From positions 1 through 9,249 of the forward strand of contig JAZSQT010000024.1 in the NCBI GenBank assembly GCA_045538075.1: 9,249 nt of DNA. Direction: 5' to 3'. The position numbers and the translations under genes were made by a program. Positions 1 through 5,457 of the stretch are shown here, in pieces; positions within the stretch are counted from its first letter, which is position 1, and each line of letters opens with the position of its first letter. The stretch is from JAZSQT01 sp045538075. Lineage in GTDB: Bacteria; Chrysiogenota; Deferribacteres; Deferribacterales; Mucispirillaceae. Under the pieces are notes generated by a model, which searched no databases, had not been told where the DNA came from, and saw only the letters and a program-made list of their open reading frames with translations.

Positions 1-467
1 GACATAAAAGAAACTGGACCAGATGAAACGCCTTTAGTAGTTTTTACTACATCATCTTTAGGTCTTAAACGAGAGAATGAAAAACCAGTTCCACCACCAG
101 ATTTATGAATTAATGCTGTATGTTTTACTGATTCAAAAATAGCTTCAAGAGAGTCGTCAACTGGAAGCACGAAACAAGCAGATAATTGTTGTAATGTATG
201 ACCTGCATTCATAAGAGTAGGAGAATTAGGAAGAAATCTTAATGCAGCCATTTCATTATAAAAAGTTTCTGCAACAGATAAAACATCAGCATTTGGATTA
301 AATTTAGCTTCTGCTTCTGCAATATTTTTTGCAACCCTTATTAACAAGTCTTTAGGTGTTTCTTCAACATTATTTATTTTTCTTAAATAACGTTTTTGTA
401 ATACTATTTCTGAATTTGCACTTAACTCTGGCGTATTTTTAAAATAATTTTTTTTCTCTTCAGACAT
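1..467 (-). CDS. nrdJ: Class II (B12-dependent) ribonucleotide reductase, N-terminal part
   Basis: Partial gene: the first 155 codons are present and the rest lies beyond the left edge. The product would reduce ribonucleotides to deoxyribonucleotides in the cytoplasm using adenosylcobalamin as radical source. The visible protein has an N-terminal segment typical of NrdJ (QKRYLRK near residues 25-31, then TPKDLLIRVA), the conserved FLPNSPTLMNAG block near 78-89, the LSACFVLPV block whose Cys98 corresponds to one of the redox-active cysteines, and the HKSGGGTGFSFSRLRP loop near 118-133. The ATG at 465-467 was chosen because a promoter lies about 55-80 nt upstream and no earlier in-frame start fits better. 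The Shine-Dalgarno sequence is weak (GAG-rich, 8-13 nt upstream). Class II enzymes work with or without oxygen. No cobalamin riboswitch fits in the short leader. Family assignment is firm; the completeness of the gene cannot be judged. Confidence 0.93.
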   Translation of the reverse strand, partial: MSEEKKNYFKNTPELSANSEIVLQKRYLRKINNVEETPKDLLIRVAKNIAEAEAKFNPNADVLSVAETFYNEMAALRFLPNSPTLMNAGHTLQQLSACFVLPVDDSLEAIFESVKHTALIHKSGGGTGFSFSRLRPKDDVVKTTKGVSSGPVSFM

Positions 468-519
468 TTAAAACTACTCTCTAATTTTATTATTTTATTA
501 CATTAAGCAATAGAAAGAG

Positions 520-548
520 ATAATAAAATAGTTTTATTATTACTTCAA
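520..548 (-). promoter_or_regulatory. Candidate sigma70-type promoter for nrdJ with an internal dyad
   Basis: On the minus strand TTGAAG (543-548) is followed after 17 nt by TATTAT (520-525), a good match to -35 and -10 boxes. It lies just downstream of the preceding terminator and about 50 nt before the nrdJ start. A perfect 8-bp inverted repeat, TAATAAAA/TTTTATTA (521-528 and 532-539), occupies the spacer and touches the -10 box. In such AT-rich DNA this could be chance or an operator. Confidence 0.55.
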
Positions 549-550
549 GA

Positions 551-616
551 GGAAAAAAAAATTCTACCTATAACTTATTGGAATATAAAAGAAAAAAAAT
601 AATTATAGGTAGAATT
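551..616 (-). terminator. Stem-loop terminator of the rrf2-ocd operon
   Basis: A perfect 14-bp inverted repeat (560-573 pairs with 603-616) encloses a 29-nt loop. Read on the minus strand, the second arm runs straight into a T-tract (complement of 552-559), as in an intrinsic terminator. It lies 35 nt after the stop of the oxidoreductase gene and before the nrdJ promoter, which is where a terminator is expected. The stem is AT-rich and the loop long, so efficiency is uncertain. No T-tract follows on the plus strand, so it looks unidirectional. Confidence 0.65.
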
Positions 617-650
617 AAAAATTAATTAACAAATTGTTTAATATACTTAA

Positions 651-1610
651 TTAAAAAGGCAATGGTGTTCCAAGTCCTTTTTCAACGGCTTTTCTGTAAA
701 TAAATTCAGCACAAGCAATATCTAATAAGCCCATACCTTGAGATTCAAAAATTGAAATCCCTTCATTCTCTATGCGACCTTTTCGTAATCCAGATACTAT
801 TTCGCCTAATTCAACTATTTTATTCCAGTGAAGTCGTCCTTTTTCAAGAGAAGGTAAAATATCTCCACATTCAATTTCTGCAACTTCTTTGCTATCAACT
901 ACAATATATTCAGCATTTTCAATAACTTTTTCTGGAATTTCAGCTCTAATAAGAGCATTAGAACCAGCTGCATTAATATGAACACCTTTTTTTAAAACTT
1001 GTTTACCATCAAAAAGGGGATTATTTGAAGTTGTAATAGTAATAATAATGTCTGAATCAGACAAATCGTTATTAATATCTACAGACGCAATAACGGGTAT
1101 ATTTAATTTATTAGACATTGTCTTTGCAAAATTAGCAACATTTTCTTGGTTCCTTGAAGTGCAATATACTTTTTTAACTGGTATTGATGAACACACTGCT
1201 TCAAGTTGTGCTTGAGCTTGAAAACCACTACCAAAAATGAATACAGTTTCTGCATCTTTTCTTGCAAGGTATTTAGTAGCTATACCACTTGCTGCACCAG
1301 TCCTTAATCTTCCTATTTCGTTAGAGTCAACAATGGCAATAGGTTCGCCAGTCTCTGCATTATATAGGTGCGTTTTAAAAATTAAACCACTTCTAAAAGA
1401 AGTATATGCTTTAAAACCAATAACACCTTTATAGGGTATTGCACCAGGTAGCATATGTAATGCACCTTTTCTAATACGCATTCTCTGTCTTGGCAAGCTA
1501 AAGGCTTTTCCTTTTCCGTAGGCAGAAAATACTTCTTCAACAATTTTAAGTGTTGCTTCCATGTTGATAAGAGAAGATGCTTCAGATTCTGATATATAAA
1601 TTGCAGCCAT
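651..1610 (-). CDS. Ornithine cyclodeaminase/mu-crystallin family NAD(P)-dependent oxidoreductase
   Basis: A 319-residue protein of the usual family length (about 310-350). The Rossmann nucleotide-binding motif GSGFQAQAQ is at 127-135. Family landmarks include an Arg-rich strand near 41-47, LPGAI at 54-58, GFKAYT with Lys67, the ETGEPIAIVDS hairpin at 86-96, RTGAASGIATKYLA at 103-116, and VVDSKEVAEIECGD at 237-250. Members deaminate or reduce amino acids and cyclic imines: ornithine to proline, alanine dehydrogenase, ketimine or pyrroline-2-carboxylate reduction. The region where true ornithine cyclodeaminases carry the DCPGKTEL-type segment with catalytic Asp reads AAGSNALIRAEIP (214-226), so ornithine cyclodeamination is doubtful and the substrate is unknown. 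The start has a good GAGGTG ribosome-binding site 6 nt upstream. It lies 21 nt after the Rrf2 gene, with which it is probably cotranscribed. Family is certain; function is open. Confidence 0.88.
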   Translation of the reverse strand: MAAIYISESEASSLINMEATLKIVEEVFSAYGKGKAFSLPRQRMRIRKGALHMLPGAIPYKGVIGFKAYTSFRSGLIFKTHLYNAETGEPIAIVDSNEIGRLRTGAASGIATKYLARKDAETVFIFGSGFQAQAQLEAVCSSIPVKKVYCTSRNQENVANFAKTMSNKLNIPVIASVDINNDLSDSDIIITITTSNNPLFDGKQVLKKGVHINAAGSNALIRAEIPEKVIENAEYIVVDSKEVAEIECGDILPSLEKGRLHWNKIVELGEIVSGLRKGRIENEGISIFESQGMGLLDIACAEFIYRKAVEKGLGTPLPF

Positions 1611-1631
1611 ATCAACACCTCGTAATTTATT

Positions 1632-2033
1632 TTATTGTTTTGCTATATCTGCTAATGTATATTTTTTTAATTGTGTAGTTAATGCTTCTTGAATATCTTT
1701 CCACATAACATGACTATTGCAAGAATATATAAATTGACACGGATCTTTACTACCTAAACAATTGTTTATATTTAATGGACCATCAACGGCAACAACTACA
1801 TCATAAATTTTAATATCTTTAGGTTCTTTGCCAAGACGAAAACCACCTTTTTTACCTCTTTCAGATATTAAAATATCTGATTTTGCAAGACTTTGGAGTA
1901 TTTTCCCTAAAAAACTATCTGGAACACAACATTGTTTAGCTAAATCAGATCTCATAAACGATGTGCCATTAGGATGACGAGCCATATAAACTAATGCTCG
2001 TAATGTATAATCGCATGCTCTTGTTATTTTCAT
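1632..2033 (-). CDS. Rrf2-family transcriptional regulator, probably Fe-S cluster binding
   Basis: A 133-residue DNA-binding protein of typical Rrf2 size. The N-terminal winged helix-turn-helix starts MKITRACDYTLRALVYMA and continues through LAKQCCVPDSFLGKILQSLA (31-50); the wing RGKKGGFRLG is at 59-68. The C-terminal region holds Cys92, Cys99 and Cys105 (C-X6-C-X5-C), which resembles the cluster ligands of IscR, NsrR and RirA; Cys7, Cys35 and Cys36 are additional. Rrf2 proteins with this triplet usually sense iron-sulfur status, iron, nitric oxide or redox state. The spacing is not identical to IscR/NsrR (X5-X5) or, as I recall it, RirA (X7-X5), so the signal cannot be assigned. The ATG is preceded by GGAG at 7 nt. 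It is the first gene of an operon with the downstream oxidoreductase, its likely target. A dyad over its own promoter suggests autoregulation. Confidence 0.9.
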   Translation of the reverse strand: MKITRACDYTLRALVYMARHPNGTSFMRSDLAKQCCVPDSFLGKILQSLAKSDILISERGKKGGFRLGKEPKDIKIYDVVVAVDGPLNINNCLGSKDPCQFIYSCNSHVMWKDIQEALTTQLKKYTLADIAKQ

Positions 2034-2054
2034 TACAAAACTCCAACTGAAAAT

Positions 2055-2072
2055 ATTACAATATTGTGTAAT
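2055..2072. promoter_or_regulatory. Putative Rrf2 operator dyad
   Basis: ATTACA-N6-TGTAAT forms an 18-bp dyad that contains the perfect 10-bp palindrome ACAATATTGT (2058-2067). It lies between the -10 box and start codon of the Rrf2 gene and overlaps the -10 box by 3 nt, a typical position for autorepression. A lone ATTACAAT half-site recurs at 2149-2156, without a partner. Binding by this regulator is inferred from position only; the sequence does not match the IscR or NsrR consensus sites I know. Confidence 0.5.
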
Positions 2073-2098
2073 GTAACATAAAATAAATATAGTCTCAA
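2070..2098 (-). promoter_or_regulatory. Candidate promoter of the rrf2-ocd operon
   Basis: On the minus strand TTGAGA (2093-2098) and TACATT (2070-2075) are separated by 17 nt. The predicted start would fall about 25-30 nt before the rrf2 start codon. The -10 box is a 4/6 match, and its downstream half is shared with a dyad, as expected for a repressible promoter. Confidence 0.5.
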
Positions 2099-2171
2099 TA
2101 GTTTTTTATAGTAATTCTTCTTTATTTTTAATATGTTATAAAAATTATATTACAATTTTTAAAAAAAATAC

Positions 2172-2200
2172 TTGACATTTATTTGAAAAATAATTATTAA
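2172..2200 (+). promoter_or_regulatory. Promoter of the tRNA-Gln gene
   Basis: A perfect TTGACA -35 box (2172-2177) is followed after 17 nt by TATTAA (2195-2200, 4/6 match to the -10 consensus). The expected transcription start, about 2207, gives a leader of roughly a dozen nucleotides before the mature tRNA. It is the best -35 match seen in the window. Confidence 0.7.
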
Positions 2201-2219
2201 TTCTTTCTACACTTAATGC

Positions 2220-2295
2220 TGGGGCATCGCCAAGCTGGCAAGGCAGCGGGTTTTGGTCCCGCCATTCGGAGGTTCGAATCCTTCTGCCCCAGCCA
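2220..2295 (+). tRNA. tRNA-Gln (anticodon UUG), CCA encoded
   Basis: A full 76-nt cloverleaf can be folded by eye. The acceptor stem is TGGGGCA (2220-2226) with TGCCCCA (2285-2291), then discriminator G and an encoded CCA (2293-2295). The anticodon stem is GCGGG/CCCGC around the 7-nt loop TTTTGGT, whose central TTG reads CAA/CAG (Gln). The T arm is GGAGG-TTCGAAT-CCTTC, with one G-T pair. A short T-run directly follows the CCA. The gene stands alone, facing the following operon, so read-through into it is possible. Confidence 0.96.
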
Positions 2296-2363
2296 TTTTT
2301 ATACCTTTTAAATATTATCGCTTATGAGAAAAATTGTATCAAAGTTCTTAGAGCATACAAAAT

Positions 2364-2369
2364 TATAAT
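2364..2369 (+). promoter_or_regulatory. Candidate -10 box for the recQ-like/pro operon
   Basis: A perfect TATAAT lies 90 nt before the chosen start of the RecQ-like gene. No good -35 box is found 16-18 nt upstream (the positions read AAAGTT or similar), so the promoter would be weak, activator-dependent, or a chance AT match. It is the only plausible promoter seen between the tRNA and the seven-gene operon; the alternative is read-through from the tRNA promoter. The rest of 2296-2458 shows no gene or clear hairpin. Confidence 0.35.
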
Positions 2370-2447
2370 CCCTTTTAAATTTTAAATATTTGATAACTGA
2401 ATTTGAAATATTAGACTACGAAAGTAAGTATTTTATATGTTATATAT

Positions 2448-2461
2448 GGAGTAGATTTATG
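2448..2461 (+). promoter_or_regulatory. Ribosome-binding site that fixes the recQ-like start
   Basis: GGAG (2448-2451) lies 7 nt before ATG at 2459-2461, an ideal spacing. The upstream in-frame TTG at 2390 has only an AT-rich leader without a Shine-Dalgarno sequence, so the start at 2459 is preferred. Confidence 0.75.
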
Positions 2462-4459
2462 AATAGTAGAACTTTACATGAAGAAAATTTAAAAAAGATG
2501 TTTTTATTTGATAAATTTTACGACAGGCAGTGGGAAGTTATTGAAAATTTATTGAAAGGAAAAAGAGTATTATTAATAGAAAAAACATCTTTTGGTAAAT
2601 CTTTATGCTTTCAGTATACTGGCAAATATTTATATGATAATGGTTATGGAATGACTATTGTATTTTCTCCATTGATTGCATTAATGCGAGATCAAGTCCA
2701 AAATTTAAAAAATAAAGGTATAAATGCAGAATTTCTTAATTCTGAACAAAGTAATGAAGAAAAGAATGAGGTTGTTACAAAAGCTAAAAACGGTAAAATT
2801 TCAATACTATATATTGCACCAGAAAGACAAGAATCTTTTGAGTGGTTGGAACTTGTTAAAAATATTAAAATTTCGATGATAGTGATAGATGAAGCTCATT
2901 GCATTTCAACTTGGGGACATGATTTTAGACCTAATTATAAGAGAATTATTAATATTGTAGAATTACTTCCTAAAGGAATGCCAGTTTTAGCAGTAACAGC
3001 TACTGCAACAAATAAAGTAGCAAAAGATATAGCAAGGCAATTAGGTCAAAATATACTTACAATGAGAGGTTCATTAAATCGAGAGAATTTTGAACTAGCT
3101 GTTGTAAATGTTAAAACAGAAGATGAAAAAATGCTTAATATCGCATCTTTTCTAAAAACTATTGATGGAGTAGGGATAATTTATACTGGAACAAGGGGAA
3201 ATACACAAATTTATTCTGATTGGCTAAATTATTTAAAAATCCCATCTATCCCTTATCATGCAGGATTGACTGGAGATGAAAGAATAAATATTGAAAATGC
3301 CTTCTATAATAATGAGTATAAAGTAATAGTTTCAACTTGTGCTTTTGGAATGGGAATTGATAAACCAGATATTAGATTTATAATTCATACTCAGATTCCT
3401 GATTCTCTACTTCAATATTATCAAGAAATTGGTAGAGCAGGTAGAGATGGATTATTGTCTAAAATTATATTATTTAACAAAGATGATGATAAAGAAATAA
3501 GGAAAAGATTTATTTCTCAATCGAAACCACCCTTAATTTCTTACCTCAAAACTATTGAGTCCATAAAACAAAAAATTGGAACACATAATAATCTAGTAAA
3601 AGAAGTAAATGTTAAAAGGAATCAAATGAGGGTAATTTTACAAGATCTAATAGAACAAGATATTATTTATAAGGACGGTAGATATTATTTTTTTAAAAAT
3701 TCGGATGCACAATTTGATTATAGTATATTTCAACCTATGATAGATTCTAAATCTTTAGAGCTTGAAAATATGATTGAGTATACAAGAATTTCTTCTTGTA
3801 GAATGAAGTATCTTTGTAATTATCTAGAAGATCATAGTACGTCTGATTGTAATAGATGTGATAATTGCAAAAAAAAATCACCATTGTTTGAAATAAAAAA
3901 TGAAATAATTGAAAAGTTAAACTATTTTAACTCAAATCACTTTGTCGAGCAATATATTGGATCTGATAAGATTCGTGTTGTGGCTTCGTCATATTATGGA
4001 ACATCTAATATTGGAGAAATTATTCATCGTTGTAAATATGAAACAAAAGAAGATTTTCCTGAGACATGTGTTAATAGAGTGGTATCAGCATATAAAAAAT
4101 ATTATGAAAAACATGATTTGGTATTATTTGTTCCTCCTAGTATATCTGGTAATTTAGTTGAAAATTTTGCCAAAAAAGTTGCACAAAATTTAGGAATACC
4201 ACTATCTGATTCTTTAATAAAAACGAGAGAAACAAAACCTCAGAAAGAATGTGTAAGTGCGATAACTAAAAATGAAAATTTAAAAAATGCTTTTAGAATT
4301 AATGATTTAAGTATTATAAAAAATAAAAATATATTATTAATTGATGACATTATCGATAATGGTGCTACTATTAAGAATATAGCAAAATATTTGTTGCAAA
4401 ATGGTGCATTAAATGTAGAAGCTATTGTTATAGCTAAAACATTAGTGGGTGATGAATAA
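2459..4459 (+). CDS. RecQ-like helicase with C-terminal phosphoribosyltransferase domain (PsyrT/RqlH-like)
   Basis: A 666-residue protein from the preferred ATG; an in-frame TTG 69 nt upstream would add 23 residues. The helicase core carries Walker A TSFGKS with Lys47 (TGGGKS in housekeeping RecQ), SPLIALMRDQ, DEAH at 144-147 followed by the RecQ aromatic loop STWGHDFRP, the TATAT motif III, CAFGMGIDKPD, and QEIGRAGRDG with Arg326 and Arg329. A RecQ-type zinc site follows: Cys447, Cys464, Cys467 and Cys470, with the same 17-residue offset as E. coli RecQ. No HRDC domain is present; instead the last ~130 residues form a ComF-like phosphoribosyltransferase domain with the PRPP loop IDDIIDNGAT (628-637). 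ATP-dependent 3'-5' DNA unwinding is expected. The fusion plus a DprA-like neighbour matches the toxic helicase of PsyrTA/RqlHI toxin-antitoxin and anti-phage modules. All motifs look intact. Its stop overlaps the next start (TAATG). Domain calls are firm; defence function is inferred. Confidence 0.9.
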   Translation: MNSRTLHEENLKKMFLFDKFYDRQWEVIENLLKGKRVLLIEKTSFGKSLCFQYTGKYLYDNGYGMTIVFSPLIALMRDQVQNLKNKGINAEFLNSEQSNEEKNEVVTKAKNGKISILYIAPERQESFEWLELVKNIKISMIVIDEAHCISTWGHDFRPNYKRIINIVELLPKGMPVLAVTATATNKVAKDIARQLGQNILTMRGSLNRENFELAVVNVKTEDEKMLNIASFLKTIDGVGIIYTGTRGNTQIYSDWLNYLKIPSIPYHAGLTGDERINIENAFYNNEYKVIVSTCAFGMGIDKPDIRFIIHTQIPDSLLQYYQEIGRAGRDGLLSKIILFNKDDDKEIRKRFISQSKPPLISYLKTIESIKQKIGTHNNLVKEVNVKRNQMRVILQDLIEQDIIYKDGRYYFFKNSDAQFDYSIFQPMIDSKSLELENMIEYTRISSCRMKYLCNYLEDHSTSDCNRCDNCKKKSPLFEIKNEIIEKLNYFNSNHFVEQYIGSDKIRVVASSYYGTSNIGEIIHRCKYETKEDFPETCVNRVVSAYKKYYEKHDLVLFVPPSISGNLVENFAKKVAQNLGIPLSDSLIKTRETKPQKECVSAITKNENLKNAFRINDLSIIKNKNILLIDDIIDNGATIKNIAKYLLQNGALNVEAIVIAKTLVGDE

Positions 4460-5457
4460 TGGAAAACAATGAATCCATATATTGGATAGCAATAGCTCAT
4501 TTGCAAAAATGGGAACGAGTAAGAATTAATAGCTTAGTTATCGATATTTTAACTAAACAAAAAATGCAGTTACAAGATTTTTTTGAATTAGATGATAAAA
4601 ATATTAAAAGTATATTTAATTTGAATGATAAAGAAATATCAGATATTAAAAATGCAAAAGAAGATTTGCCGAATATTGCTTTTCAAGTTGAAAGTTTATT
4701 AAATCAAGGAATTAAAATTATTCCTATTAATTCAAAATTATATCCTAAAACAATGAAAGAAAATTTGAAAATTAAATATTCTCCAACAGTTATTTATACC
4801 AAAGGAGATGTAAAAATTTTACAAGAAGATTCAGTTGCTATCGTTGGTTCAAGAGATGCAAATGAAGATGCTTTGAATTTTACAGATAATATTGCAAAAA
4901 AAATGTCAAAAAAATATAAAGTTGTGGTAAGTGGATTTGCGAAAGGAATAGATAGAAAAGCATTAGAATCATCAATTGAATGTAAGGGTAATAGTATAAT
5001 TGTTTTACCCCAGGGAATATTAACATTTGATATCGGCTTTAAAAAATATTATAAAGAAATAACTAATCCTGGTGTTAATGCTGGTGTTTTTGTTTTAAGT
5101 ACATTTCCTCCTAAAGCTGGTTGGTCTACTGGTTTTGCAATGGCACGAAATAGGTATATATATGGACTTGCTAAAGAAATTTACGTTGCTCAAACAAATA
5201 GATCAGGAGGTACATGGGCTGGTGCTATTGATGGAATAAAGAAAGGCAGAGATGTATATATATACTATCCTGATAATAATCATGAATCTGCTGCATACGA
5301 GTTGATTAAAAAAGGAGCAAAACCTATTGATTTTAATGGTGACCCTATAATTATTCCTGAAATTGAAGATAAAAAAAGAGAAATACTTAATTCTATGAAG
5401 CAAACGAAAATAATACAACCAACGGTGGAGGACTTTATTGAAAGCTCCAACCATTAA
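4459..5457 (+). CDS. DprA/Smf-like Rossmann-fold protein (PsyrA/RqlI-like)
   Basis: A 332-residue protein. The N-terminal ~100 residues are helical and lysine-rich and hold a helix-hairpin-like stretch (LDDKNIKSIFNLNDKEI, 44-60), as in the N-terminal part of DprA. The Rossmann core has VAIVGSR (126-132), the ssDNA-binding motif SGFAKGID (158-165), IVLPQG (181-186) and ARNRYIYGLAKEIYVAQ (229-245). No clear C-terminal winged helix is visible; the tail after 300 is short and charged. Housekeeping DprA loads RecA on incoming ssDNA. Here cotranscription with the RecQ-phosphoribosyltransferase fusion (1-nt overlap) points to the accessory partner that restrains the helicase in RqlHI/PsyrTA. Its last 20 nt overlap proB, so translation may be coupled to it. 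A role in transformation cannot be excluded, but no other competence gene is in view. Family is certain; the antitoxin role is inferred. Confidence 0.87.
   Translation: MENNESIYWIAIAHLQKWERVRINSLVIDILTKQKMQLQDFFELDDKNIKSIFNLNDKEISDIKNAKEDLPNIAFQVESLLNQGIKIIPINSKLYPKTMKENLKIKYSPTVIYTKGDVKILQEDSVAIVGSRDANEDALNFTDNIAKKMSKKYKVVVSGFAKGIDRKALESSIECKGNSIIVLPQGILTFDIGFKKYYKEITNPGVNAGVFVLSTFPPKAGWSTGFAMARNRYIYGLAKEIYVAQTNRSGGTWAGAIDGIKKGRDVYIYYPDNNHESAAYELIKKGAKPIDFNGDPIIIPEIEDKKREILNSMKQTKIIQPTVEDFIESSNH
5427..5440 (+). promoter_or_regulatory. Ribosome-binding site and TTG start of proB inside the dprA-like gene
   Basis: GGAGG (5427-5431), the strongest Shine-Dalgarno sequence in the operon, lies 6 nt before TTG (5438-5440). 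Both are inside the last 30 nt of the dprA-like gene. No other in-frame start precedes the conserved VIKIGSS block, so the 20-nt overlap appears real. Confidence 0.8.

Noticed and set aside
468..560. Possible cobalamin riboswitch upstream of the B12-dependent reductase
   Set aside because: The leader is under 100 nt, almost all A+T, and lacks any B12-box-like GC-rich element.
1237..1434. 65-codon plus-strand reading frame
   Set aside because: Lies wholly antisense to the oxidoreductase gene, which has strong family motifs; no ribosome-binding site or recognisable protein.
1382..1618. 78-codon minus-strand frame overlapping the start of the oxidoreductase gene
   Set aside because: Another frame of the same coding DNA; the product is compositionally biased and lacks motifs.
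2296..2458. Attachment-site direct repeat of the tRNA-Gln 3' end
   Set aside because: No second copy of the tRNA 3' sequence was seen here or near the dprA-proB junction, and no integrase is present.
3942..4157. 71-codon plus-strand frame inside the RecQ-like gene
   Set aside because: Frame shadow of an intact gene; no independent signal.
4240..4506. 88-codon minus-strand frame with a hydrophobic product
   Set aside because: Antisense to the phosphoribosyltransferase domain; hydrophobicity comes from the complement of A-rich codons.
5203..5454. 83-codon minus-strand frame
   Set aside because: Antisense to the conserved C-terminal half of the DprA-like gene; no ribosome-binding site or family resemblance.
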